Source: an uncultured Gammaproteobacteria bacterium (GTDB lineage Bacteria; Pseudomonadota; Gammaproteobacteria; Arenicellales; JAANXG01). Taken from it: DNA of 64,000 nucleotides. Both the position numbers and the translations under genes were made by a program. The stretch covers positions 62,001 to 126,000 of the forward strand of contig CAMYMN010000002.1 in the NCBI GenBank assembly GCA_947259395.1, in the 5' to 3' direction. Shown here piece by piece: positions 1-8,154 of this stretch (the first letter of the stretch is position 1; each line of letters starts with the position of its first letter). The notes beneath the pieces were generated by a model. The model was given only the letters and a program-made list of their open reading frames with translations, did no database searches and was not told the DNA's origin.

Positions 1-409
1 CGACACCATGTTTGGCCACCTGCTCCAGCGCCTTGACGCCAAGGCTACGGTTAATGGCGATCGGCTGGCTGGCTGCCAATGCCCAACCAAAGAATGGGAT
101 CCACAACAGCTCCCGCTTGAGCACCCACGTCTGTGGCGGAAACATCACCTGGAAGGCAATGGTCTCCCACGCTGATTGATGCTTCGACAAAATCACGCAC
201 GGATCCATTGGCAGGTGCTCCAATCCCCTAACGCGGTGCGTAATGCCGCAGGTGATCTTAAGCCACCACATTACCAAGTGTGCCCAGCCGCTGATCAGCC
301 GCGAACGGGTGACCGGCGGGAGTGGCAACACCGCCATCGCCAGCAGGCTGTATGGCAATGCAGTGATGATCTGCCCCAGCAGGAACAACAGGGAGCGCAC
401 AAACCGCAT
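1..409 (-). CDS. plsC: 1-acyl-sn-glycerol-3-phosphate acyltransferase, C-terminus beyond the window
   Basis: The first 136 residues of a PlsC-family acyltransferase, which makes phosphatidic acid from lysophosphatidic acid at the inner membrane. The gene runs off the left edge. I translated it by hand from an ATG at 407-409. Hydrophobic helices lie at residues 5-30 and around 40-55. The catalytic block KHQSAWET has His77 and Glu82 (Hx4E where many acyltransferases have Hx4D). A later AINRS block (118-122) matches the family's substrate-binding region. It starts 7 bases after the gmhB stop, so it is probably the last known member of the glyQ-glyS-mazG-gmhB-plsC run. gmhB next to plsC is common in gammaproteobacteria, which supports the call. 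Confidence 0.88.
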   Translation of the reverse strand, partial: MRFVRSLLFLLGQIITALPYSLLAMAVLPLPPVTRSRLISGWAHLVMWWLKITCGITHRVRGLEHLPMDPCVILSKHQSAWETIAFQVMFPPQTWVLKRELLWIPFFGWALAASQPIAINRSLGVKALEQVAKHGV

Positions 410-416
410 CAGTGTT

Positions 417-1013
417 TTAGGCGTTCCTGGATTCCGTGCGTTGTAACAACATGTTCACACGCTCATCCAGTTCACCGTTGAGTAAGGAGTCTACAAACGT
501 CGATAGGTCCTCGTACACCGCTGTGTTGGCCAGATCGCTGTCGCGCAGACAATCGAGAGCAAGATTACCCTTCCCGGTGCGGACCAATACCGGTAATGCA
601 TTGACGGCCCGTGCCGCCTGTAAATCCCGTAACGCGTCACCCACTGCCGGTACCGCCGTCAGATTCACCTTGAGCCGCTGCGCCAGGTCCAAAAACATGC
701 CCGGTTTGGGTTTGCGGCACAAACACCCGCCGTCTGGACCGTGGGGGCAGAAAAAGATCGCGTCCAGCTGTCCACCCTTTTGACGCACCCGTTCCAGCAT
801 ATGGACGTGGATCATGTTCAACTTGTCGATGCTCAACAACCCTCTCGCGACGCCGGACTGATTGGTCACCACCACCACCTTGTAATCCGCCCGGCACAGG
901 CGGGCGATGGCCTCCAGACTTCCCGGGATCGGCACCCATTCATCCACAGACTTGATGTACTCGTCCGAGTCCCGGTTAATCACCCCATCACGGTCGAGAA
1001 TTACCAAGCGCAT
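417..1013 (-). CDS. gmhB: D-glycero-beta-D-manno-heptose 1,7-bisphosphate 7-phosphatase
   Basis: A 198-residue HAD-family phosphatase that removes the C7 phosphate of heptose bisphosphate during synthesis of ADP-heptose for the lipopolysaccharide core. The nucleophile motif DRDGVIN gives Asp7 and Asp9. TNQSGVARG (50-58) is motif II. The family's structural zinc site is visible as Cys89, His91, Cys97 and Cys99, followed by RKPKPGM. VGDALRDL (124-131) supplies the Mg-binding acidic residues. Length is normal for GmhB. The zinc loop separates it from histidinol-phosphatase relatives less well than the whole context does, but the plsC and glyS neighbours are those usually seen for gmhB. Confidence 0.93.
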   Translation of the reverse strand: MRLVILDRDGVINRDSDEYIKSVDEWVPIPGSLEAIARLCRADYKVVVVTNQSGVARGLLSIDKLNMIHVHMLERVRQKGGQLDAIFFCPHGPDGGCLCRKPKPGMFLDLAQRLKVNLTAVPAVGDALRDLQAARAVNALPVLVRTGKGNLALDCLRDSDLANTAVYEDLSTFVDSLLNGELDERVNMLLQRTESRNA

Positions 1014-1025
1014 GGGCGGTGCATC

Positions 1026-1352
1026 CTAATCGAACTCGGACACGCGGATGCGTCCTTTGACCAAACGCGCCCTGCGGCGATCGAGCAGATTTATCTTGCC
1101 CCAAAACGCCTGCTCGAGATCGAGGTCGGCGGCAATGGCGGTGCCCAACAGCAGAATCATCAGATCCGCACACTCCTCAGCCAAACGCGCCTTATCCTTC
1201 CCCTTGGTGACACACGCTGAAATCTCCCCTAGCTCTTCGGCCATCAATGCAACCCGGTACACCAAGTCTTCACCGCCAGTCTGTTTGAATCGATGCTTGT
1301 CGTGAAATGCCTGCACTGCAGCGAGCATGGCTTGGTAGGAATCCGTGTTCAT
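1026..1352 (-). CDS. MazG-like nucleotide pyrophosphohydrolase
   Basis: A 108-residue all-alpha NTP pyrophosphohydrolase-like protein. Family members hydrolyse (d)NTPs to NMP and pyrophosphate using Mg2+ held by acidic helices. The two signature pairs are present: E40xxE43 in MAEELGE and E60xxD63 in EECADLM. An open frame continues upstream to 1421, but that would run into glyS, and the ATG at 1350-1352 (MNTDSYQAM) fits the family better. It lies 12 bases before gmhB and 58 bases after glyS, same strand. The substrate cannot be inferred; single-domain MazG-like proteins may be house-cleaning enzymes. Confidence 0.8.
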   Translation of the reverse strand: MNTDSYQAMLAAVQAFHDKHRFKQTGGEDLVYRVALMAEELGEISACVTKGKDKARLAEECADLMILLLGTAIAADLDLEQAFWGKINLLDRRRARLVKGRIRVSEFD

Positions 1353-1410
1353 CGTGGTTTTTGGTGTGGCAAAGCTGGTTTTAAGTCCGCAGTGCAAGGG
1401 ATTGTACGCG

Positions 1411-3534
1411 TCAACCGGCATCCACCTGCAATTTTGAAATATCCGCGGTCTGCAGAAACAGCTCTTGTATCTGTCGCAATAGGGCCAGACGATTCTGCCG
1501 CAATGAGGCGTCGTCTGTCATCACCAGTACTTCGTCAAAGAAGTAATCCACCGGATCCTTCAATGAAACCAGCTTTTTCAATCCTTGATCGTATTCGCCA
1601 TCACGAAAATAGCCGCTCACCTCCTTAGTCAACCGTTCCAATGCCCGGAACAGCTGCTGCTCCGCGGTTTCGGTCAGCGCCGTCTGATCCACTTGGCCCG
1701 GTATCGGTTCGCTACTCTTGCGCAGGATATTGCGAATACGCTTGTTGGCAGCCGCAAGATTTTCCGCCTGGGGCAACTTGCGAAACTTGGCAACTGCGCG
1801 CAGTCGGCGATCGAAATCAAGCGGGCTTACCGGCCGTGTGCTGATCACCGCGTTCAGTTCATCTACCGCAAAACCAGCGGCGTTGTAAAGGGCGCGCGTA
1901 CGCTCCAAAACGAACCCGAACACGCGTGTGACCACTTTATCTGAAACCGTGATCGATTGCGGCTGGCTGCGAAAGATTTGCGCGGATTCCTCAAGCAAAC
2001 GCAACAGATCGAGATCCAATTTCTTTTCGATCAATATTCTCAAGATGCCAAGCGCCGCTCGCCGCAAACCGAAGGGGTCTTTGTCTCCACTCGGCTCTTC
2101 ACCGGCAGCAAAGATACCCATCAACGAATCCAGCTTGTCGGCGGTCGCTACCACCTGACCCACGCCCCCACTGGGGAGCAGATCGCCGGCAAAACGGGGC
2201 CGGTAGTGCTCCTCAATCGCCGCGGCCACCGACTTATGCTCACCATCATGACTCGCGTAATACTTTCCCATCGTGCCCTGCAATTCGGGGAACTCCCCGA
2301 CCATGTCGGTAACCAGGTCAGCCTTGGCCAATAATGCTGCACGCTCGCATTGATCCACATTAACGCCCAGCAGTTCTGCGATCGATGCCGACAGCATGCG
2401 CACGCGGCTGGTTTTATCGAACAAGGACCCGAGCTTGTTGTGGAACAACACTTCCTTTAGGGCATCCACCCGCGATTCCAATGGCGTATTGCGGTCCGTT
2501 TCCCAAAAGAACCGCGCGTCGGCCAAGCGCGCGCGTAGCACCCGCTCATTCCCCTCTCGCACCCGTTTAGGGGTCCTACTCTTGATATTGCTAACGGTAA
2601 TAAAGTTCGGCAACAACCGGCCACGGTTGCTCTTTATTGGAAAATATTTTTGATGATCCCGCATCGACGACACCAATACCTCTTGTGGCACTTTGAGAAA
2701 TATTTTGTCGAATTCTCCAAGGATCGGTATTGGCCACTCCACCAGGCCGGTCACTTCATCCAACAATGCGTCATCGATCAGCGGCGTCCCGTCCACCCGT
2801 TTCGCCAGTGTTTGTACTTTCTGCTGGATTATGCGTCTGCGGTTGTCAAAATCGGGAATTACGAACCCGCTGTCTGCTAATACTTTCTCGTAGTGATCGG
2901 CGCTCGTTAACCGCAATCGATGTTGGCAATGAAAACGATGACCGCGTGTGTACGCGCCGCTATCCACCGACAACAGATTTACCTTGATCACCGATCTCCC
3001 ATGCATGATGACCAACCAGTGCACCGGGCGTACGAACTCGGCAGTCCCATCACCCCAACGCATCCGTTTCGGAATCGGCAGTTGCTTGATCGCTTGCTCT
3101 ACGCATTGCGGAATCAACTTGCTCGCGTTGTCGCCCCGCTGGACACTGCGGTGCACCAGCCATTCACCCTTGGCATCCTGGGCGCGATGTAGTTGTTCAA
3201 TCCCGACACCACACGAGCGCGCAAAACCCATCGCCGCTTTCGTTGGTTGACCATCATCATCAAACGCAGCCGAGATCGATGGACCGCGACGCTCGATCCG
3301 CTGGTCACGCTGCTTACTGCGTACCGCTGGGATCCACACCGCTAAACGCCGTGGCGAGGCAAACCAACGATGCGGGGCATCGGTGTCATCGAGCAGATTG
3401 GCCTCCATCAAACCTTGTCGGCAACCGTCAGCAAAAGTTCGGCCCAATTGCGACAACGCCTTGGGTGGCAATTCCTCGGTGCCGATTTCCACCAACAAGT
3501 TGGGGGGAGTTTTGCCAGCGGCGCGCGTCGTCAT
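1411..3534 (-). CDS. glyS: glycine--tRNA ligase beta subunit
   Basis: The beta chain (707 residues) of the alpha2beta2 bacterial glycyl-tRNA synthetase, which binds tRNA-Gly and carries the anticodon-recognition domain. The amino end has the expected [15 protein letters not shown] block (residues 13-27). [10 protein letters not shown] and [15 protein letters not shown] are other conserved stretches, and the C-terminal half is helical as in the anticodon-binding region. The open frame extends 69 codons further, but those overlap glyQ. The ATG at 3532-3534 overlaps the glyQ stop in an ATGA, typical of translational coupling for two chains needed in equal amounts. Confidence 0.96.
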   Translation of the reverse strand: MTTRAAGKTPPNLLVEIGTEELPPKALSQLGRTFADGCRQGLMEANLLDDTDAPHRWFASPRRLAVWIPAVRSKQRDQRIERRGPSISAAFDDDGQPTKAAMGFARSCGVGIEQLHRAQDAKGEWLVHRSVQRGDNASKLIPQCVEQAIKQLPIPKRMRWGDGTAEFVRPVHWLVIMHGRSVIKVNLLSVDSGAYTRGHRFHCQHRLRLTSADHYEKVLADSGFVIPDFDNRRRIIQQKVQTLAKRVDGTPLIDDALLDEVTGLVEWPIPILGEFDKIFLKVPQEVLVSSMRDHQKYFPIKSNRGRLLPNFITVSNIKSRTPKRVREGNERVLRARLADARFFWETDRNTPLESRVDALKEVLFHNKLGSLFDKTSRVRMLSASIAELLGVNVDQCERAALLAKADLVTDMVGEFPELQGTMGKYYASHDGEHKSVAAAIEEHYRPRFAGDLLPSGGVGQVVATADKLDSLMGIFAAGEEPSGDKDPFGLRRAALGILRILIEKKLDLDLLRLLEESAQIFRSQPQSITVSDKVVTRVFGFVLERTRALYNAAGFAVDELNAVISTRPVSPLDFDRRLRAVAKFRKLPQAENLAAANKRIRNILRKSSEPIPGQVDQTALTETAEQQLFRALERLTKEVSGYFRDGEYDQGLKKLVSLKDPVDYFFDEVLVMTDDASLRQNRLALLRQIQELFLQTADISKLQVDAG

Positions 3535-4415
3535 GTCGCTTTCCCCGGCGCCCGGCCGCGCGGAAACCCCAGTTTTTCGCGGCTGTTGAAATAGGCCTCG
3601 GCGACCGCGCGCGCCAGCACCCGAACGCGGCCGATATATCGCGCTCGCTCGGTCACGCCAATGGCGTGGCGGGCGTCGAGCAGATTGAAAACATGGGACG
3701 CCTTCAACACCATATCGTAAGCCGGCATGGGTAAGCCGCACGCCATGAGGTCGTTGCTTTGCTTTTCGTAAGAGTCGAACTGATTGAATAAATCCGTGAT
3801 ACTGGCGTGCTCGAAGTTGAACGCGGACATCTCGACTTCGTTCTGATGATAAAGGTCGCGGTACCGGTAGCCCGGGGTCCAGACGAGCTCGAAGACGTTG
3901 TCAACCCCCTGTAGATACATGGCAATGCGCTCCAAGCCATAAGTGATTTCACCGGTAACCGGTCGGCAATCCAGGCCGCCCACCTGTTGAAAGTAGGTGA
4001 ATTGGGTGACCTCCATACCGTTCAACCACACCTCCCAGCCCAGGCCCCAGGCGCCCAAGGTGGGTGACTCCCAGTCGTCTTCCACGAAACGGATGTCGTC
4101 GCGCAGCGGGTCGACGCCTAACTGACGCAGAGAATTCAGATATAAATCCTGAATATTCAACGGTGAGGGTTTCAAGATCACCTGATACTGAAAATAATGT
4201 TGCAGTCGATTCGGGTTCTCACCGTAGCGCCCGTCGGTCGGTCGTCGCGACGGCTGCACATAGGCGGCGCTGATCGGCTCCGGACCGATCGCACCCAAAA
4301 ATGTCGCGGGGTGAAATGTGCCGGCACCGACTTCCATGTCGTAGGGCTGCATAATCAGGCAGCCATGATCGGCCCAAAACTGCTGGAGACTTAGGATGAC
4401 TTCTTGAAAGGTCAC
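3531..4415 (-). CDS. glyQ: glycine--tRNA ligase alpha subunit
   Basis: Catalytic alpha chain of glycyl-tRNA synthetase, about 294 residues. Highly conserved blocks are all present: [52 protein letters not shown] and [16 protein letters not shown]. No suitable ATG lies near the family's amino end. The first ATG, at 4520, is upstream of a perfect TATAAT box and would add 35 unrelated residues. I therefore choose the GTG at 4413-4415, giving [14 protein letters not shown], which aligns with the TFQ start region of E. coli GlyQ. The start is the uncertain part, since no strong Shine-Dalgarno sequence is visible. First gene of the minus-strand run. Confidence 0.93.
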   Translation of the reverse strand: MTFQEVILSLQQFWADHGCLIMQPYDMEVGAGTFHPATFLGAIGPEPISAAYVQPSRRPTDGRYGENPNRLQHYFQYQVILKPSPLNIQDLYLNSLRQLGVDPLRDDIRFVEDDWESPTLGAWGLGWEVWLNGMEVTQFTYFQQVGGLDCRPVTGEITYGLERIAMYLQGVDNVFELVWTPGYRYRDLYHQNEVEMSAFNFEHASITDLFNQFDSYEKQSNDLMACGLPMPAYDMVLKASHVFNLLDARHAIGVTERARYIGRVRVLARAVAEAYFNSREKLGFPRGRAPGKAT

Positions 4416-4472
4416 GACTTCGGTCTTACTTGTTGATATTTCAATAGGTTCGAGAGACCGCGAAAGGCGCGA

Positions 4473-4478
4473 ATTATA
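4473..4478 (-). promoter_or_regulatory. -10 box (TATAAT) of the glyQ promoter
   Basis: On the minus strand the bases read TATAAT, a perfect sigma70 -10 hexamer, 58 bases before the preferred glyQ start at 4415. No good -35 hexamer is seen at 17 bases, so strength is unclear. Its place argues that glyQ translation begins downstream of 4478. Confidence 0.5.
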
Positions 4479-4526
4479 ACCCAGACATTTACCTTCGCGG
4501 TGCTCCCAAACACCGGGCAAAATGGT

Positions 4527-4553
4527 TAGACAACATCATAGATTTGGTATAAG
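4527..4553 (+). promoter_or_regulatory. putative promoter of a structured leader or small RNA
   Basis: TAGACA (4527-4532, one mismatch to TTGACA) is followed after 15 bases by TATAAG (4548-4553, one mismatch to TATAAT). It points towards the hairpin-rich stretch 4560-4654 and the genes at 4697. It is back to back with the glyQ promoter. Spacing is two bases short of optimal. Confidence 0.45.
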
Positions 4554-4627
4554 GTTGCTGGTTCTGAAGGGCCGAATTGCGCCCAAGTCACCGAGGAGGA
4601 GCAGGTCGCAAAACCTGTTGATGAAAC

Positions 4628-4657
4628 CGAAAGGGCCCCGTTGGGGCCCTTTCGTTT
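4628..4657 (+). terminator. strong GC hairpin, possible terminator or attenuator
   Basis: A perfect 12-bp stem, CGAAAGGGCCCC / GGGGCCCTTTCG, with a 3-base loop (4640-4642), followed by only three T residues. It sits 40 bases before the gene at 4697. Two smaller hairpins precede it: GGGC/GCCC arms around 4569-4585, and CAGGT/ACCTG arms around 4606-4621. Together they form a compact leader or an independent RNA of about 95 bases. The short T tract makes efficient termination uncertain. Confidence 0.5.
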
Positions 4658-4696
4658 GGGGGTCCTGGTCTTTGGTTCATTTGCAGCGCCGTTAAT

Positions 4697-5113
4697 ATGA
4701 CCATACAACGAAACGCGGTCGCGCTCACATCCAGCAGTCTGGATTCGACGTTGGCCGAGACAATCATTCTCGACCAGGGCATTGACGTGCGGGGATTCAA
4801 TTTCTTTCTTGTATTTTGCGACGCGGGGCCTACCCGCGAAACCTGCACCCACGACTTAAACAAAAACGGGCGCAAGCACGCGCGGTGGGTCACAGATCAA
4901 TCGGGCGTCAATCCACCTATCATTGCGCGCGCGCTTCACGGCGGCACCCGCCGCAACGAGTCGGCGTTTGCCGAGAGGATCACCGCGGGCTTCGCGCAGG
5001 GCTGCACGGCACAGCAGATACGCGTGACGGTGACACAATATGACGCACACCGGCCCGTGGTGCCGTTGACGCCGCGGCCGCGGAAACCAGTCCCCAAGGG
5101 GCGGCACGGATGA
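4697..5113 (+). CDS. hypothetical protein upstream of the TusA-like gene
   Basis: A 138-residue protein that I do not recognise. There is no signal peptide or membrane helix. The middle is moderately conserved-looking (FFLVFCDAGPTRET, then RWVTDQSG), and the tail is rich in Pro, Arg and Lys (PLTPRPRKPVPKGRHG), which may be flexible or bind nucleic acid. Codon use resembles its neighbours. Its stop overlaps the start of the next gene in ATGA, the main evidence that it is translated. The opposite-strand frame over the same bases has no family features. Function unknown; possibly linked to the sulfur-carrier-like neighbour. Confidence 0.55.
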   Translation: MTIQRNAVALTSSSLDSTLAETIILDQGIDVRGFNFFLVFCDAGPTRETCTHDLNKNGRKHARWVTDQSGVNPPIIARALHGGTRRNESAFAERITAGFAQGCTAQQIRVTVTQYDAHRPVVPLTPRPRKPVPKGRHG

Positions 5114-5343
5114 GCAGTTTCACCCTCGACGCACGCAATCTGATCTCCCCAATGCCGGTGGTTCGCACCCAGGAAAAAGTCGAACAGCTCGACAGTGGCG
5201 ATGAGTTGGAAGTGTTGTGCACCGACCCGGGAGCACTGCGCGACATCCCGGCCTGGTGCCGGATTCATGGGCACCAAGTGGTTGAAACCACAGAGCGCAG
5301 TGGCGACATCGTGGTGCGCTTGCGGGTGCACAAACTCGACTGA
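5110..5343 (+). CDS. TusA-family protein lacking the catalytic cysteine
   Basis: A 77-residue protein with the TusA (SirA/YeeD) fold. TusA-type proteins carry persulfide sulfur on a Cys in a CPxP motif. Here the start reads LDARNLISPMPVVRTQ, with Ser (TCC) at residue 13 exactly where that Cys belongs; the following PMP, the DPGALRDIPAWC block (39-50) and the GHQVVE strand are retained. The one other Cys near the fold's end (Cys50) is common in the family. It is coupled to the unknown gene before it. Either the protein lost sulfur transfer and now acts in binding or regulation, or Cys50 or Cys37 took over. The family call is secure; the function is not. Confidence 0.8.
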   Translation: MSSFTLDARNLISPMPVVRTQEKVEQLDSGDELEVLCTDPGALRDIPAWCRIHGHQVVETTERSGDIVVRLRVHKLD

Positions 5344-5355
5344 GCGTGCGTCGGT

Positions 5356-5372
5356 TGCACTGTGTTAGTGCA
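5356..5372 (+). promoter_or_regulatory. NtrC enhancer site 1 upstream of glnA
   Basis: TGCACTGTGTTAGTGCA is a perfect inverted repeat with 6-base arms and a 5-base spacer. It matches the NtrC consensus TGCACC-N5-GGTGCA at all but the innermost arm base. It is centred about 125 bases before the predicted glnA transcription start. Confidence 0.75.
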
Positions 5373-5385
5373 TTCAGCGGCGCCT

Positions 5386-5402
5386 TGCACTATCATAGCC
5401 CA
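5386..5402 (+). promoter_or_regulatory. NtrC enhancer site 2 upstream of glnA
   Basis: TGCACTATCATAGCCCA has a perfect left arm and a degenerate right arm. It begins exactly 30 bases after site 1, so the two sites lie on the same face of the helix, as for the paired NtrC sites of E. coli glnA. This suggests cooperative NtrC binding. Confidence 0.6.
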
Positions 5403-5463
5403 TCTGGATCACACACGCGCACAACATCGGTTCAAAAAACAACCACTTACACCGGTCTTAAAC

Positions 5464-5479
5464 TGGCACGATTTCTGCT
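5464..5479 (+). promoter_or_regulatory. sigma54 promoter of glnA
   Basis: TGGCACGATTTCTGCT matches the sigma54 consensus TGGCAC-N5-TTGCT except for one base. GG is at 5465-5466 and GC at 5477-5478, exactly 12 bases apart as required for -24/-12. Transcription should start near 5490, about 80 bases before glnA. Confidence 0.85.
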
Positions 5480-5569
5480 AACGATTCTAAGGTTCCAGAC
5501 TTCGGCTGCGCGATCCTTGGCGGCGCGTAACGGCTAACACATCACGACGACATATACAGGAGATTTTTC

Positions 5570-6979
5570 ATGTCTGCTTCAGACGTCCTTAAAATGATAA
5601 CGGAGGACAACGTCACCTTCGTTGACTTCCGATTTACTGACACCAAAGGTAAAGAACAACACGTCACTGTGCCCGCCCGGGTGGTTGACGAATCATTTCT
5701 CGAAGACGGCAAGATGTTCGACGGGTCGAGTATCGCCGGTTGGAAGGGTATCAATGAGTCCGACATGATCTTGATGCCGGACCCCCAATCGGCGGTGTTG
5801 GATCCTTTCTTGCAAGACCGGACACTGCTGTTACGCTGTGATGTCATCGAACCGGCAACGATGCAGGGATACGAACGTGATCCGCGCTCGATCGCCAAAC
5901 GCGCCGAGGCCTATCTGAAATCGACCGGCATCGCCGACGTTGCTTATTTTGGACCGGAGGCGGAGTTCTTCATTTTCGACGACGTACGCTGGGACGTGGA
6001 AATGAGCGGTGCGTTCTACGAGATCGACTCGTCGGAGGCGTCGTGGAACACCGGCCGCTTGTATGATGAGCAGAATCTCGGTCACCGGCCGGGGGTGAAA
6101 GGCGGCTACTTCCCGGTACCGCCGGTGGATTCCCTGCAGGACATTCGCTCCGCTATGTGCCGGGCGATGGAGGAGATGGGGTTGCAAATCGAGGTCCATC
6201 ACCACGAGGTCGCCACCGCCGGACAGGGAGAAATCGGGATGCGGTTCAACAGCTTGGTGCGCAAGGCAGACGAGTTGCAGATCTATAAATACTGCATTCA
6301 CAACGTCGCCGCGCAAAATGGCAAGACCGCGACCTTTATGCCCAAGCCGCTGGTCGGTGACAACGGCAACGGTATGCACGTGCACCAATCATTGGCGAAA
6401 AACGGGGAGAATGTCTTTTCCGGGGACCAGTACGGCGGTTTGAGCGAAACCGCGTTGTACTACATCGGGGGTATCTTCAAGCACGCGCGCGCCATTAACG
6501 CATTCGCTAATGCCACTACGAACAGTTATAAACGGCTGGTGCCGGGTTTCGAGGCCCCGGTGCTGCTCGCTTACTCGGCACGGAACCGCTCGGCATCATG
6601 CCGCATCCCCTACGACCCGAATCCAAAAGGGCGCCGGGTCGAAGTGCGGTTTCCGGATTCCGCTGGCAATCCATATTTTACATTTGCCGCCATGCTGATG
6701 GCTGGGCTCGACGGAATTCAAAACAAGCTTCATCCCGGCGACTCGTTCGACAAAGACTTGTACGATTTGCCCCCTGAGGAAGAGGCCAAGGTACCGACGG
6801 TGGCCGATTCACTGAAGAACGCCCTAACCGCTCTCGACAATGACCGCGAATTCCTCAAGGCTGGCGGGGTGTTTACCGACGATTCTCTGGACGCCTATGT
6901 AGACTTGAAGATGGAGGAGGTCACGGCGTTGGACATGACCACGCATCCGATCGAGTTTGACATGTACTACAGCGTTTGA
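5570..6979 (+). CDS. glnA: type I glutamine synthetase
   Basis: A 469-residue GS-I beta enzyme that makes glutamine from glutamate, ammonia and ATP as a cytoplasmic dodecamer. Typical blocks are [13 protein letters not shown], the Mg-binding [20 protein letters not shown] and [21 protein letters not shown]. The adenylylation site is visible as Tyr398 in [11 protein letters not shown] (codon 6761-6763), so activity should be controlled by GlnE. A good Shine-Dalgarno (AGGAGA) precedes the ATG. The two NtrC sites and the sigma54 promoter upstream, and ntrB-ntrC downstream, show nitrogen-status control at the transcript level. A weak hairpin (GGAGA/TCTCC, 6983-6997) after the gene may attenuate read-through into ntrB. 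Confidence 0.98.
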   Translation: MSASDVLKMITEDNVTFVDFRFTDTKGKEQHVTVPARVVDESFLEDGKMFDGSSIAGWKGINESDMILMPDPQSAVLDPFLQDRTLLLRCDVIEPATMQGYERDPRSIAKRAEAYLKSTGIADVAYFGPEAEFFIFDDVRWDVEMSGAFYEIDSSEASWNTGRLYDEQNLGHRPGVKGGYFPVPPVDSLQDIRSAMCRAMEEMGLQIEVHHHEVATAGQGEIGMRFNSLVRKADELQIYKYCIHNVAAQNGKTATFMPKPLVGDNGNGMHVHQSLAKNGENVFSGDQYGGLSETALYYIGGIFKHARAINAFANATTNSYKRLVPGFEAPVLLAYSARNRSASCRIPYDPNPKGRRVEVRFPDSAGNPYFTFAAMLMAGLDGIQNKLHPGDSFDKDLYDLPPEEEAKVPTVADSLKNALTALDNDREFLKAGGVFTDDSLDAYVDLKMEEVTALDMTTHPIEFDMYYSV

Positions 6980-7083
6980 GGCGGAGAAAACGTCTCCCTC
7001 GCGGGGCCGTTTTCACCCCGACCGCGCATTCATAGTGCAACATGCTCGCCCCGTCCCTGACCTCCTCGCCCGGTGGGTGCGAC

Positions 7084-8154
7084 ATGTCGAGTAACGAGCG
7101 AGCGCGGCGAATCTTGGACAGCCTGAACACCGCGGTACTCACGTGCGATCGCGATCTGGTGGTGACGTCGATTAATCCGGCGGGCGAGATGCTGTTCGGT
7201 GTTAGTGCCAATCATTTGGTGCACCGCTCGCTGATGGATGTGTGCGGCAGCGACTGCGAAACCTGGGAGCCCCTTTTCAAGGTGCTCGCCACTGGACAAC
7301 CGGTTACTGCCCATGGCATGCGGCTGACGTTGTCACCGGAGAACACTATCGATGTCGATTATACCGCTACCCCCCTGGTCCGTTGGGAGGGAGAGGAGCG
7401 TTTGATTTTGGAGCTCATTCGCGTCGATCAGTTCCTGCGGCTGGCGAGGGAGGACACCCTGGTCGACACCCACGCCGCGAAGCGCGCGGTGATCCGGGGA
7501 TTGGCGCACGAGATCAAAAATCCTCTCGGGGGGTTGCGCGGCGCGGCACAGCTGCTGGACCGCGAGCTGCCTGACCGCGGCCACCGCGAGTACACGCGAA
7601 TCATCATTCATGAGGCGGACCGATTACGAAAACTAGTAGATCGAATGATGGGTTCGTACCAACCCATCCGCACCAAGCGGGTAAACATACACCAAGTACT
7701 GGATCACGTGCGCAAACTAGTGCAGGTGGAAAAGCAAGAGGGCCTCAGCATTCGGCAAGATTACGACCCGAGCCTGCCGGAGCTGGAAGGCGATCGCGAG
7801 CAACTGGTGCAGGCGCTTTTGAACATCGTGCGCAATGCGGCCGAGGCTATGAACGGCAACGGCAACATCTCTCTACGCACCCGCGTCAAACGTTTTGTAA
7901 AAATCGGAAACGTATTGCATCGAAGGGTAATCCGCGTGGATATAGAGGATGACGGTCCGGGCGTACCGAACGAGTTGCGGGAGCAGATCTTCTATCCGAT
8001 GGTTACCGGGCGCACGGAAGGTACTGGGCTCGGCCTGTCGATCGCGCAAGACATCATCGGCAGACACGGGGGGTTGATCGAGTTCGCGAGCGTTCCCGGT
8101 CACACCCGATTCACCGTGTATCTACCGTTTACAAACAAGGTGACGAATGCATGA
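7084..8154 (+). CDS. ntrB: nitrogen regulation sensor histidine kinase NtrB
   Basis: The soluble kinase (356 residues) that phosphorylates NtrC when nitrogen is scarce and is restrained by PII. A PAS-like domain covers about residues 5-115. The phospho-acceptor His142 is in GLAHEIKNPLGG. The ATPase domain shows the N box NIVRNAAEAM, the G1 box EDDGPGVP and the G2 box GTGLGLSIAQDI. An in-frame ATG at 7042 would add 14 residues. I prefer 7084 because GGTGGGTG precedes it and the acceptor His then falls near its position in E. coli NtrB. The stop overlaps ntrC in ATGA. Confidence 0.94.
   Translation: MSSNERARRILDSLNTAVLTCDRDLVVTSINPAGEMLFGVSANHLVHRSLMDVCGSDCETWEPLFKVLATGQPVTAHGMRLTLSPENTIDVDYTATPLVRWEGEERLILELIRVDQFLRLAREDTLVDTHAAKRAVIRGLAHEIKNPLGGLRGAAQLLDRELPDRGHREYTRIIIHEADRLRKLVDRMMGSYQPIRTKRVNIHQVLDHVRKLVQVEKQEGLSIRQDYDPSLPELEGDREQLVQALLNIVRNAAEAMNGNGNISLRTRVKRFVKIGNVLHRRVIRVDIEDDGPGVPNELREQIFYPMVTGRTEGTGLGLSIAQDIIGRHGGLIEFASVPGHTRFTVYLPFTNKVTNA

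Noticed and set aside
3535..3741. Upstream extension of the glyS frame
   Set aside because: It overlaps the end of glyQ and encodes Arg/Pro-rich shadow sequence; the family start motif begins at 3534.
4621..4695. 24-codon frame (ATG AAA CCG...) with GAGGAGG upstream as a leader peptide
   Set aside because: It runs through the perfect GC hairpin and has no regulatory codon run; the RNA hairpin is the better explanation.
4936..5331. 131-codon minus-strand frame opposite the 4697 and TusA-like genes
   Set aside because: It crosses the clear TusA-fold gene and has no family features.
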